Below are positions 1-8,324 of a DNA stretch of 64,000 bases, one piece after another. The translations under genes and the position numbers were made by a program. This DNA is from JAKACA01 sp050744865 (GTDB lineage Bacteria; Actinomycetota; Acidimicrobiia; Acidimicrobiales; Bog-793), in assembly GCA_050744865.1 (NCBI GenBank), contig JBOGHW010000032.1, positions 1-64,000 of the forward strand, given 5' to 3'. The first letter of the stretch is position 1, and every line of letters starts with the position of its first letter. The notes below the pieces were generated by a model that searched no databases, had not been told where the DNA came from, and saw only the letters and a list, made by a program, of their open reading frames with translations.

Positions 1-49
1 CAAGCTCGTCGCCTTCGTTGGCGCGAACAAGGCGCGGGGTGAAGGTCAA
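1..49 (-). CDS. Probable cupin-domain protein, N-terminal fragment
   Basis: Only the first 16 codons lie in the window; the gene runs off the left edge. The start is TTG, preceded by AGGAG (60-56 on the minus strand) with a 6-base spacer, which is a good ribosome binding site. The predicted N-terminus MTFTPRLVRANEGDEL resembles the start of small cupin proteins, in which a basic stretch is followed by an EGD/EGE turn. It is divergent from the ECF41 sigma gene; such sigma factors usually sit beside the small enzyme gene they control, so this could be a partner. The fragment is too short for a firm family assignment. Confidence 0.4.
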   Translation of the reverse strand, partial: MTFTPRLVRANEGDEL

Positions 50-169
50 AGAGGACTCCTCTCGTGCGAAACCGCCATGCTGACCGATGCCCGGTCCAGA
101 GTGGTGGATCACCCTCATATCAAACACCCACAGCGAACCACGACCGGCGGTGCTTGACTTCCCCCGAGG

Positions 170-194
170 TGTCACATCCTTCTGTCACATCCTT
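170..194 (+). repeat. Tandem 12-base repeat TGTCACATCCTT
   Basis: Two perfect copies of TGTCACATCCTT (170-181 and 183-194) lie with a 13-base period just upstream of the sigma gene. The second copy provides the -35-like element of the proposed ECF41 promoter. The first has no CGTC at the right distance and may be a leftover duplication or an alternative contact. Confidence 0.8.
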
Positions 195-209
195 GAGGCA
201 GCGCACGTC
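183..209 (+). promoter_or_regulatory. Candidate ECF41-type autoregulatory promoter
   Basis: TGTCACA (183-189) is followed by exactly 16 bases and CGTC (206-209). This is the promoter motif described for ECF41 sigma factors (TGTCACA, about 16 bases, CGTC). The CGTC lies 8 bases before the GTG start of the sigma gene, so the message would be leaderless or nearly so. The match and position suggest autoregulation; no transcript data are available. Confidence 0.7.
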
Positions 210-217
210 AACAGAAT

Positions 218-1114
218 GTGAGCACAATGCACGACACAGCCTTCGACGCCGAGCGACCACGGCTCAGGGCGATCGCCAGCCGGATTCTCGGATCTGGGGC
301 CGATGCGGACGACGTACTGCAGGAGGCCTGGCTGCGGCTGTCCGGCACGGAAGGCGTCGACGATGTTCCCGCCTGGCTGACGACCGTCGTGACCCGGTTG
401 TGCCTCGACCACTTGCGCAAGCGGGCCACCCGTTCGAACGCCGAGACCAAGGCACTCTCCGACTCCGCGCTCGCCGACCCCGAGGCTGACGCGCTGCTCG
501 CCGACCGGGTAGGTGGGGCGATGCAGGTCGTCATCGACGCCCTCGTGCCGGCTGAGCGGGCGGCCTTCGTGCTCCACGATGTCTTCGGCTATCCGTTCGA
601 CGAGGTCAGCGCCGTACTGGGGCGTTCGGGCAGCGCGGTCCGTCAGCTGGCGAGCCGGGCGCGCCGCAAGGTGCAGGGTGCCCCCGAACCGGATGCAGAG
701 CAGGCGGCGCGCGCCGAGAGTCGTCGCGTCGTCGACGCCTTCCTGGCCGCCGCCCGCGGCGGGGACCTCACGACCCTGCTGTCGCTGCTCGCGCCCGACG
801 TTGTCATGTGCGCCGACCTCGTCGGACAAGAGATGGGCACGGAACCGGTCTACGAAGGCGCCGGCGCCGTAGCCGCCCGCTTCAACGGTGCCAAGGGGGC
901 GGCAGCCGTCCTCATCGACGGCGAGCCGGGCGCTGCTTGGTGGCTCGCCGGCGAGGTCAAGGTCGCCTTTGCCTTCCACGTCGAAGCCGGCCTGGTGCGC
1001 GAGGTCGAGTTGATAGCCGACCCGGCGGTGCTGGCAACAGTGGACGTAGTGCGAAGGAGAAGAAGCTCGGACCGAGCGGGAGGCGACTCGGACCGAGCGG
1101 GAGGACGCCGGTAG
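218..1114 (+). CDS. ECF41-family (SigJ-like) RNA polymerase sigma factor
   Basis: Extracytoplasmic-function sigma factor of 298 residues that would direct RNA polymerase to stress-type promoters. Region 2 is at about residues 10-80 with the core-binding stretch DDVLQEAWLRL (31-41). Region 4 is at about 105-160 and contains a helix-turn-helix (FDEVSAVLGRSGSAVRQL). The C-terminal ~120 residues form a SnoaL-like domain, the hallmark of ECF41/SigJ factors, which regulates activity in cis instead of through an anti-sigma factor. The WLPEP linker signature typical of many members is not visible. GTG 218 is chosen; ATG 227 is an alternative. The 3' end carries an 18-base duplication (1066-1083 and 1087-1104) that makes a repeated SDRAGG tail. 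Confidence 0.9.
   Translation: MSTMHDTAFDAERPRLRAIASRILGSGADADDVLQEAWLRLSGTEGVDDVPAWLTTVVTRLCLDHLRKRATRSNAETKALSDSALADPEADALLADRVGGAMQVVIDALVPAERAAFVLHDVFGYPFDEVSAVLGRSGSAVRQLASRARRKVQGAPEPDAEQAARAESRRVVDAFLAAARGGDLTTLLSLLAPDVVMCADLVGQEMGTEPVYEGAGAVAARFNGAKGAAAVLIDGEPGAAWWLAGEVKVAFAFHVEAGLVREVELIADPAVLATVDVVRRRRSSDRAGGDSDRAGGRR
1066..1104 (+). repeat. 18-base tandem duplication near the sigma gene stop
   Basis: CTCGGACCGAGCGGGAGG occurs at 1066-1083 and 1087-1104 with a 21-base period, in frame, a few codons before the stop at 1112. It is one of several short tandem duplications at gene 3' ends in this window. Confidence 0.85.
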
Positions 1115-1407
1115 CCTCTGGACGTGACCTCCAGCGAGCCGACGGTCCACGACCGAATGTGCGTCACCGGCTACGAGTGGGTGGCTTGTTTCTGGTCCAG
1201 GCTGCCGGAACTGCCCCGATCATCCAGCGCACCAGCTACTCAACTGCCTACGACTACAACCAGACCACCTGCCCTTGCTGGCGCCCCTTGACCGATCAGC
1301 ACTCAGGCGCAAACCAGCAGCGACTCGGCGGCCGTTTGGTGGCGGTTTGGTGATCACGGCCACAGTCGGCGATGATCACCAGTGTCTTCCCAACCAGTTG
1401 GCCCGCG
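1115..1407. other. Intergenic stretch without recognisable gene
   Basis: The 293 bases between the sigma factor and the DUF3565 gene hold no reading frame with a recognisable family on either strand. A local repeat of GGCGGTTTGGT-like sequence occurs around 1330-1350. No convincing promoter or hairpin was identified. Confidence 0.5.
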
Positions 1408-1611
1408 ATGAACCAACCGATCACCGGGTTCCACCAAGATGCCGAAGGAGACTGGGTGGCAGAGCTGGCGTGCGGCCACAACCAGCACGTGCGCCACAAG
1501 CCGCCATTCCAAGAGCGGTCGTGGGTGCTGACCCAACAGGGTCGGAACGGGCGACTCGGAACCGAGCTGGGGTGCCCGCTCTGCGACCGGGGTGAGCCTC
1601 CCCACCGCTAG
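1408..1611 (+). CDS. DUF3565 family small protein
   Basis: A 67-residue protein when started at ATG 1408 (MNQPITGFHQDAEGDWVAEL). It matches the DUF3565 pattern: an opening QPITGFH, a GDWVAEL.CGH core, HVRHKPPF, and a C-terminal GTEL.CPLCDR. The conserved Cys and His residues (CGH and CPLC) suggest metal binding, but no biochemical role is established for the family. The longer start at 1372 adds 12 residues that do not resemble the family. No operon partner is evident. Confidence 0.8.
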   Translation: MNQPITGFHQDAEGDWVAELACGHNQHVRHKPPFQERSWVLTQQGRNGRLGTELGCPLCDRGEPPHR

Positions 1612-1675
1612 TTGCTCAGCCCCCGCTGGGTCAGCCACGGTGGTCAAGCCCAGGTAGCCAGTTCCCCCTGGTCCG

Positions 1676-1703
1676 GCCCCGGTGGTCAGGCCCCGGTGGT
1701 CAG
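1676..1703 (+). repeat. 14-base tandem repeat
   Basis: GCCCCGGTGGTCAG is present twice head to tail (1676-1689, 1690-1703), downstream of the DUF3565 gene. A weaker relative, CCACGGTGGTCA, lies at about 1636. No function is apparent. Confidence 0.8.
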
Positions 1704-1868
1704 AGCAATGAGCAGTGGGCGACCCCCGTGGCGCCTGGCCCTGGCGGCGAGCAACCACGTTGATCCCACGCGATAGTGACGTCCGCCGCCGGGCGCCTTG
1801 AAGCGGCAACTAGGCAGGGACAGTCGCAGTGCCGCGGTCGCGACCCATTCCTTGGATAGAAACACCCC

Positions 1869-4196
1869 ATGGATTCCCGCACCCCCCGGGTCAACGGCAC
1901 CAGCCCGCCTGCCCGAGTGCGCCGGCCACTCGATCTGCTCCTGGCCTTGGCGGCCCTCGTGGCGCTCGCCCTGCTCGTTACAGCAGTCCACGGTCTGCCG
2001 GCCGGCGGGCGCGAGGTGTCGGGCGACGTGACCAAGGCTGCCGGAGCCATCCCGCACGCCCTTACCGTGGCGGGAGCGTTTCTCGCCCTGGTGGCGGCCC
2101 TGCTGTTGGCACTCCTGGCGTTGAACACGCTCCTTCGACGCGCTCCCCAGGCCGCTCTGGACGCGGCTGTTGCGGCGGTCCTGGCGGCGGCCGCCTCACT
2201 CCTCGCTTCTCTCATCTGGAACAACCAGCACGGCGAGCTCGGCGGCTTGGTGCTGAACGGAGCCAACCCCACCGGCCTGGTGTACGCCTGCGCCTTCGTG
2301 GCCTTTCTCGTCGGGAGCGACCTCGTCCGGCGGGGTCGTTGGACGAGGTGGTGTGCTCTCGGCGCCGTCGCACTGTTCATCTTCAGCGTCGCCTCGCGCT
2401 CGCTCGCTCCGCTGGCAGCGCCACTTGCCCTTGCCGAGGGACTCTTCTTCGGATGGGCGGTGCGTTGGGCGCTCGGCACAGTCGCAACTCGGCCGAGCAC
2501 AGACGAGCTGGCGGCCGGCCTGCGTCCAGAGGTGAGCGTGGTACAGCTGAGAGAGGTGGCCGGCAGCCGATCGCGGCTCGAGGGTGAGCTCAGCGACGGG
2601 ACGTCGATCGAAGTCCGAATCGCGGATCGCGACACGAGAGGATCGGGCATCGCTCGGCGAGTGTGGTCGCTGGTACGGCTGCGGTCGGTGCTCGCGGGCC
2701 ACCCGGTCCTGAGCTCTCGTGCCCGCCTGGAGCGGGTGTCGCTGGCAAGCCTGCTGGCCGACCCACGCGGCGTGGTCGTTCCGAAGGTTCTCGTCCTGAG
2801 GGAGCTGCAGAACGACACTCTTGTCCTCGTCACGACACGACCCGCCGGGAGGCACCCGTCCAAAGGAGAGTCTCCCGAAGACGTGGCCACGATGTTCACA
2901 GCACTGCGACTGCTCCACGACGCCGGGTTGGCCCATCGGGATCTCCGGCCGCAGAACTTGGTGTTGGGCAGTGGATCCGCCGGTTTCTCGTCCTTGGACA
3001 AGGTGCAGCCGGGCGCAGGTGACTTGGCTCGGCGGCTCGACGTCGCACAGTTGCTGACAACTGCGGCCCAGTGCTCAAGCCCTGCGGTGGCAGTCAGGGC
3101 TCTTCGCGACGCCTACGAACCGGCCGACGAGGTCGCAATCGGCTCGGTGCTCCAGCCGATCGCGCTGGCGCCGTGGGGTTGGTCGGAGATGCGGGCGGCC
3201 AGGGACTGCGTCGCCGAGATGCGCAAGGAGCTCGTCGGGTCGAACGTCGAGCCGGTCGAGCCGGCGCTCGAGCGGTTCCGCTGGCGCACCGTCGTCACAA
3301 CCACTGCTGTCATCGCAGCTGCCTTCATCTTCGTCGGCCAGTTGTCAAAGGTCAACCTTGCCGGGGCTCTCGGGCACGCCAATCTGGCTTGGTGCGCCGC
3401 CGCGCTGGCCGCTTCGGCGCTCGGCAACGTGGCGGCTGCCGAGAACCTCATCGCCTTCGTGCCTAAGCGCCTCCCGCTCCTTCGCAGCGCGGCCGTGCAA
3501 CTGGCTACGGCCTTCGTCGGAGTCGCCATGCCACCGACGGTCGGCCATGTCGCTGTCAACTCCCGCTATCTGCATCGTGAGGGCGTCGAGGAGGGCTCGA
3601 TCGCAGCTGCGGTCGCTCTCTCACAGATAGTGAACGTCGTGACCACGGTGCTGTTGTTGCTCATCATCGGGTTGCTCACCGGGTCGCGGGTCAGCGAGCT
3701 GAAGCTCGCTCCGAGCGACGATCTCCTCATCGCACTCGGCGCCGCCTTCGCGTTGGTGGCAGTCCTTCTGTCGATACCAAGGACGAGGTCGCTGATCACC
3801 AGGAACGTCTGGCCACGACTCCGTACGGTCTGGCCGCGGCTGCTGCAGGCGCTCTCCAGCCCCGTCCGCCTTGGGATCGGCGGCGGTTGCAACTTGCTGC
3901 TCAGCGCTTGTTACGTAGTGGCCTTCGTAGCGGCAATCGAAGCGGTCGGGGGACATCCGGCGATACTTCCGGTGGCGGCTGTGTTTCTTGCCGGGAACGC
4001 TGTCGGCTCGGCTGCTCCTACCCCCGGCGGCGTCGGCGCCATCGAGGCAGTGCTGTCGGCTGGCCTCAGCGCCTTGGGCATCCCCTTGCACCAGGCCGTG
4101 CCTGCCGTGTTGATCTTCAGGCTCGCCACATTCTGGCTACCTATTCCGGCGGGTTGGCTCAGCTACACGGTCCTGCAGCGCAAAGGCATCCTGTAG
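1869..4196 (+). CDS. Integral membrane protein with kinase-like and flippase-like (UPF0104/LPG-synthase TM) domains
   Basis: 775 residues in three parts. The N-terminal ~200 residues are a bundle of hydrophobic segments. The middle (about 220-440) is a degenerate protein-kinase-like domain with a catalytic-loop motif HRDLRPQNLVL near residue 355; a clear DFG motif is not visible. From about residue 475 there are eight or so hydrophobic segments typical of the lysylphosphatidylglycerol synthase transmembrane/flippase-like family, including PTPGGVGAIEAVLSAGL near the C-terminus. Actinobacterial relatives of this architecture are thought to act in envelope lipid or glycan translocation; the substrate is unknown. 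ATG 1869 is preceded by a TAGAAA hexamer 6 bases upstream, so the message may be leaderless. Confidence 0.75.
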   Translation: MDSRTPRVNGTSPPARVRRPLDLLLALAALVALALLVTAVHGLPAGGREVSGDVTKAAGAIPHALTVAGAFLALVAALLLALLALNTLLRRAPQAALDAAVAAVLAAAASLLASLIWNNQHGELGGLVLNGANPTGLVYACAFVAFLVGSDLVRRGRWTRWCALGAVALFIFSVASRSLAPLAAPLALAEGLFFGWAVRWALGTVATRPSTDELAAGLRPEVSVVQLREVAGSRSRLEGELSDGTSIEVRIADRDTRGSGIARRVWSLVRLRSVLAGHPVLSSRARLERVSLASLLADPRGVVVPKVLVLRELQNDTLVLVTTRPAGRHPSKGESPEDVATMFTALRLLHDAGLAHRDLRPQNLVLGSGSAGFSSLDKVQPGAGDLARRLDVAQLLTTAAQCSSPAVAVRALRDAYEPADEVAIGSVLQPIALAPWGWSEMRAARDCVAEMRKELVGSNVEPVEPALERFRWRTVVTTTAVIAAAFIFVGQLSKVNLAGALGHANLAWCAAALAASALGNVAAAENLIAFVPKRLPLLRSAAVQLATAFVGVAMPPTVGHVAVNSRYLHREGVEEGSIAAAVALSQIVNVVTTVLLLLIIGLLTGSRVSELKLAPSDDLLIALGAAFALVAVLLSIPRTRSLITRNVWPRLRTVWPRLLQALSSPVRLGIGGGCNLLLSACYVVAFVAAIEAVGGHPAILPVAAVFLAGNAVGSAAPTPGGVGAIEAVLSAGLSALGIPLHQAVPAVLIFRLATFWLPIPAGWLSYTVLQRKGIL

Positions 4197-4223
4197 CCGA
4201 CAAGGAGCCAGCGGTGCCGTACT

Positions 4224-5887
4224 TCAGTGGATCCGGCGGTCACGACCTTGCCAGTACGGCTCGCGCAGCTCGCGCTTCAAGATCTTCCCGGAAGGGTTGC
4301 GCGGCAGAGCCTCTGCCACATCCACCGAAGTCGGGCACTTGTAGTGGGCGAGCCGCTGCCGGCAGAACTCGATGATCTCGCCGGCATCGAGATCGCTCCC
4401 GGGCCGCAGAACCATAATGGCCTTGACGGCCTCGCCCCACTTGTCGTCGGGCACTCCGATCACAGCCGCGTCGGCCACGCACGGGTGGGCGAGCAGAATG
4501 TTCTCGACCTCGGCCGGGTAGACGTTCTCGCCTCCCGTTATCACCATGTCCTTCATCCGGTCGTGCAGAAAGAGGTAGCCGGCCTCGTCGAGGTAGCCCG
4601 CATCTCCGGTCCGCAGCCAGCCGTCGCCCGGCGTGATGGCCGCAGTCTCGTCAGCATTCAGCCAATAACCGACCATGTTGTAGGCCGAGCGCGTCCAGAC
4701 CTCGCCGATATGGTTGGGCGGCGCTGTCGCTCCGCTAGCCGGGTCGACGATTCGAAGCTCGACGCCTGGCACAGCTTTGCCGGCCGCCCGCAAGAGCTGA
4801 CTGCGAGATCCGTTGGGGTCGTGATCCTCGTGACCAAGCAGAACTATGGCGCCCGAAGTCTCCGTCATGCCGTACACCTGGCCAAACCTGCAACCGAACA
4901 CGTCGAGGCAACGCACCAGCACGTCCTCGGCGATGGGCGAAGCACCGTAGAAGATCGTGTCGAGGCTCGAGAGGTCGGCCTCGCGAATGCCGGGAACTGC
5001 CAATAGAGCCATCAACACCGCCGGTACAAGGAAGGCATGGGTGATGCGCTCGGTCGTGATCAGGCCCACCAGTTCGGCGGGGTCCATGTCTCGCATGATC
5101 ACCGAGCACCCTCCGGCCGACATGCCGGCCAGAGCCCAGCCAGAGCCGCCGATGTGGAACAGCGGCATGGCGACGAGGCTGACCGTCGACCGGTCGATAC
5201 CAAAGGTCTGCGGCGCGGCTTTCGACAGGATCATCGCCAAGTTCCGGTTGCTGAGCATGACGCCCTTCGGGAGGCCGGTCGTCCCGGAGGTGTAGAGCTG
5301 CATCGATACCTCGTCGGGCGACGCGAGGTACCCCGGGTCGTCGTCGGGCTGGCTGTCGACCCAGTCGGCGTAGTCGAGGTAATGGGCCGGGCTCGGACCG
5401 GCGCCGACGCTGTCTCGATCAATGCCGTCTCGGCCGGGGCTGTCTCGATCAATGCCGTCTCGGTCAGGGCTGTCTCGGCCGGTTGGGAAGCCGATGACTA
5501 CGAAGGACTTGACGTCGGCCAGGACGCCCGTAATGGCGGCCAGCGCCGGCACGAGTCGGCATGCAGCACGAGCACCTCGGCTCTGGAGTCGTCGATGATC
5601 GAGGCCATCTCTTGTGGGGCGAGCCGCCAATTCACCGCCACGTTGACTGCGCCGATAAGCGCCCCGCCGAAGAGAACTTCGAAGTACTCGGGGCCGTTGC
5701 GGTCCAGAAACGCCACCCGGTCGCCCGCTCCGACTCCCACGCCGCCCAGCGCGTTGGCGACCCGGCACGCCCGGCCGAAGTGCTCGCCCCACGAGACGGT
5801 GCGGTCGCCAAAACGCAGCATCGGCGCCTCGGCGAACTCTCCCGCGTTCGCCCGGAGCATGCCGGCCACCGTGAAACGTGAGTTCAT
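4224..5887 (-). pseudogene. AMP-binding acyl-CoA synthetase, interrupted by a frameshift
   Basis: An ATP-dependent acyl-CoA ligase of about 553 residues once the frame is repaired. The first ~110 residues (from ATG 5887, MNSRFTVAGMLRANAGEFAE) read in one frame; the rest reads in another, with the switch near 5555 between VLVLHADS and VPALAAITGVL. Adding one base there restores a continuous family-length protein. Downstream motifs are intact: YTSGTTGLPKGVML (AMP/ATP binding), YGMTETSG, GDGWLRTGDAGYLDEAGYLF, and the C-terminal catalytic lysine in RNPSGKILKRELRE. A 30-base repeat (5411-5478) encodes an extra RDGIDRDS-type insert. Either a real mutation or a sequencing or assembly error could explain the break. 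Confidence 0.8.
5411..5478 (-). repeat. 30-base in-frame tandem repeat in the acyl-CoA synthetase
   Basis: Two 30-base units (5411-5440, 5441-5470) plus an 8-base partial. Because the unit is a multiple of three it only lengthens a hydrophilic loop (repeated DRDGIDRDSP) between the N-terminal domain and the SGTTG motif. It probably arose by slippage. Confidence 0.85.
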
Positions 5888-6359
5888 GTTCTCCCCTCGG
5901 GCGCTCCGAATCGTCGAGGTCAGCGCCCAGACTGTAGACCTCCGGACAGCCCACCAAGCTGTGCCCCCCTCCCCGGCGACGAACACGACCGCCGCTTGGT
6001 TCTGACAGGCACACCCGTCTGAATGGGTAATGCTTAAGACGACGGCTAACGCCCAAGCGGAGGAAGGTAGCGCCAGATGACCTCGAGCCTCAACGCCACC
6101 ATGCTTTCAAACGCATGCGACCTTGCAGATGCGATGTTGAGCGGCACGCATCAAGGCGGTTGGTGGCCTTCGTCGGCCGCGACCCGCATTTCGAGCCGGC
6201 TCGATGAGCACAGCAACTCGATGAGCACAGCAAACAGTCTCGCCCTTGCTGAGCGAGGTGGTCGATCCCCGTTAGCCCTTGCCTGAGTCGCCGGGACGGC
6301 CATTCGACCGGGACCGCCCGACGGGGACGGCCATTCGACCACCGAAGGGCTCTGGGGCT
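5888..6359. other. Intergenic region with two short repeats and a doubtful small ORF
   Basis: About 470 bases without a recognised gene. A 69-codon frame (6077-6286, plus strand) has GGAGGAAGG about 10 bases before its ATG, but its product has no family resemblance and spans a 17-base tandem repeat (6200-6216, 6217-6233, CTCGATGAGCACAGCAA). A second 17-base repeat GGGACGGCCATTCGACC occurs at 6293-6309 and 6324-6340. The small frame is judged unlikely but not excluded. Confidence 0.5.
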
Positions 6360-6668
6360 TTGAGTATTGACGACGTCGCCGTGTTTCTCGCCACGCTGGA
6401 GGGTGTACGCCGCACTGTGGTGAGGGGAGCCGCCGAGTGGAGATACCACGGCAGGGTGGTCGCACGGCAGCTCGACACGGGGCACCTGGTGATACGCGCC
6501 GAGTTCGACTACCGGGACGCGGTGTTGCGGCAGTTTCCGCGTACCTTCAGCGTCCCACAGCGATTCGTCAAGCACATGATGGTCGTCGCTCACCTCGCCA
6601 CCGGCGACGCCGAAGCCATCGAGGATGCTCTGGAGGCTGCCTGGCAGCTGCAACGGACTGGCAGCTGA
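6360..6668 (+). CDS. YjbR/MmcQ-like small protein
   Basis: About 102 residues from TTG 6360 (LSIDDVAVFLATLEGVRRTV). The pattern of an N-terminal helix, an EWRYHGRVVAR strand pair, RAEFDYRDAVL and a C-terminal EAIEDALEAAWQL helix fits the YjbR/MmcQ fold, a DNA-binding-like fold of unknown cellular role. An in-frame TTG at 6279 would add 27 residues encoded partly by a direct repeat and lacking family similarity, so the shorter start is preferred. The stop codon lies inside the first of three 15-base tandem repeats. Confidence 0.6.
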   Translation: MSIDDVAVFLATLEGVRRTVVRGAAEWRYHGRVVARQLDTGHLVIRAEFDYRDAVLRQFPRTFSVPQRFVKHMMVVAHLATGDAEAIEDALEAAWQLQRTGS

Positions 6669-6699
6669 AGGACTGGCAGCTGAAGGACTGGCAGCTGAA
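6655..6699 (+). repeat. 15-base unit repeated three times across a stop codon
   Basis: GGACTGGCAGCTGAA occurs three times without mismatch (6655-6669, 6670-6684, 6685-6699). The TGA of the YjbR-like gene (6666-6668) is in the first copy, so the gene's last codons and stop exist in triplicate. Confidence 0.95.
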
Positions 6700-6872
6700 A
6701 CGAGGAGCAGCGCCCCTGGCCCTGGCCCTGCCCCGCGGTCCCGGCCCTGGCCCTCGGTCTGCCTCCCGGTTGGCCGGGCAGGCGCTCAGCTTGGCCACGA
6801 CACCGCCGCTACCATCGATATCGACTTCTTGCAGTGAACACCAGACGCGGCACACCGGAGGCGAGGCGACAG

Positions 6873-8096
6873 ATGAACCCGCAACGGAAAGCCACGACCT
6901 GCGCAACTGCTCTCCTTTTGGCCTTCTTGTCTGCCGCCTGCAGCAACAGAACCGCCCAGCCCGCCCAGCACGCCCATCCCGCGAGAACGCACCCGATTGC
7001 CGTCCACACCGTCGTCGAGACCTTCGGCGTCGCCGGAGACAAGGGGGCTGTGCTCCAGACCTTGCACGAGGCGCCAACTCCGATCCCCGGCATTGTCGGG
7101 ACAGTGGTCCAGATCGCCACGTCCAACTCCGATACCTACGCGCTCACTTCTATCGGAACCGTCTGGGCGTGGGGTGTCGCCAACGACGGCGAGCTCGGCA
7201 ACGGGTCCACACCCACCTATACGGGGACAGCGACCAAAGTCGAGTTCCCGAGCGGCGTAAGGATCAGCCTGCTGGGGAACCCGATGCCGTTCGACGGCGG
7301 CCTGGCCATCGACTCTCGTGGGGATGCCTGGGGATGGGGGCTCAATGCCGAAGGCGACCTGTGCCTGCAGAACCGACTGGTGGCGCTGCGGCCGGCGGAG
7401 ATACCCCTGACTCACGTCAGCCTGGCTACCGGTGCGCGCACACACTCGCTGTTCGACGCGAACGGGTCGGTCTACGCCTGCGGCGATGGTGAATACGGAG
7501 AGCTCGGCAACGGCTCCACTGCGCCGCGCTCGGTTCCGGCTCGTGTCGTCGGGCTGCCCGAGGGAGGCGTCAAGGCGCTGACGTCCTCATGGGGTGGGTC
7601 TGGCGCCTTGATGGACAACGGCAGGTACTACGACTGGGGCTATAACCAAGCAGGTCAACTTGGTGACGGAACCACCAAGGACAGCGATGTTCCTGTCCAC
7701 GTCAGCCTGCCGGCCGCGGTCGTCCAAGTCTTCCAGGGCGGCAGTGGCCCCGCCAACGGGCAAACGCTTGCCATCGTGGCGGGCAACTCTCTGTGGGCAT
7801 GGGGGAACGGGACGCACGGCCAACTTGGTGAAGACAGCACCAGAAGTTCGCCGATTCCGGTCCGGGTCACGCTCCCGGACGGGGCCAAGGCGGCCAAGGT
7901 GGCTTCCGGCGGCTTCGCCTGCTACGCCATCGACGAGGCGGGAAGACTCTGGGCATGGGGTCGCGACAACTTCGGACAGCTTGGGACGGGTCGTGCCGGA
8001 CCGGACCGGCTCACTCCGGTGCTGGCCGGGCTCTCGCTCTCGGAGATCTCCTCGACGGCACAGAACGTCGCCGGGCTCGCTGATACACCAACCTGA
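6873..8096 (+). CDS. Secreted lipoprotein with RCC1-type repeats
   Basis: 407 residues from ATG 6873, which has GGAGGCGAG about 8 bases upstream; the GTG at 6834 has no such site. The N-terminus is a lipoprotein signal: basic MNPQRK, hydrophobic core, then lipobox LSAAC. The mature part has about six RCC1-like blades, each with a G-(E/Q)-LG-(N/D)G-(S/T) turn (NDGELGNGS, GEYGELGNGS, QAGQLGDGT, THGQLGEDS, NFGQLGTGR) and a following WAWG strand. This predicts a beta-propeller on the outer face of the membrane. Ligand and role are unknown; RCC1 propellers usually serve as protein-interaction platforms. Confidence 0.85.
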   Translation: MNPQRKATTCATALLLAFLSAACSNRTAQPAQHAHPARTHPIAVHTVVETFGVAGDKGAVLQTLHEAPTPIPGIVGTVVQIATSNSDTYALTSIGTVWAWGVANDGELGNGSTPTYTGTATKVEFPSGVRISLLGNPMPFDGGLAIDSRGDAWGWGLNAEGDLCLQNRLVALRPAEIPLTHVSLATGARTHSLFDANGSVYACGDGEYGELGNGSTAPRSVPARVVGLPEGGVKALTSSWGGSGALMDNGRYYDWGYNQAGQLGDGTTKDSDVPVHVSLPAAVVQVFQGGSGPANGQTLAIVAGNSLWAWGNGTHGQLGEDSTRSSPIPVRVTLPDGAKAAKVASGGFACYAIDEAGRLWAWGRDNFGQLGTGRAGPDRLTPVLAGLSLSEISSTAQNVAGLADTPT

Positions 8097-8324
8097 GAAA
8101 CAGGCCCGCTTTCAGCCCCAGCCCCCAGTCGCTCACCCCCAGTCACTCACCCCCGCCGGTCGGCCCCGGCTCCTCATCCCCAGCCGCTCAGCCCACGGCT
8201 CCCCAGCCCTCCAGACTCCCAGCCCTCGAAACCCCTCCTCGCCCTGCGCTGCCAAGGGGTAGTCTCGTCTCAGGAGCGCCGGGAAGACTGGTCGGCACGT
8301 CGAGTTTTCGCGGGAGCCGTCCAT

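Noticed and set aside
6077..6286. Small 69-codon gene with a possible ribosome binding site
   Set aside because: No family resemblance, low-complexity Ser-rich product and a tandem repeat inside; kept only as a note in the intergenic entry.
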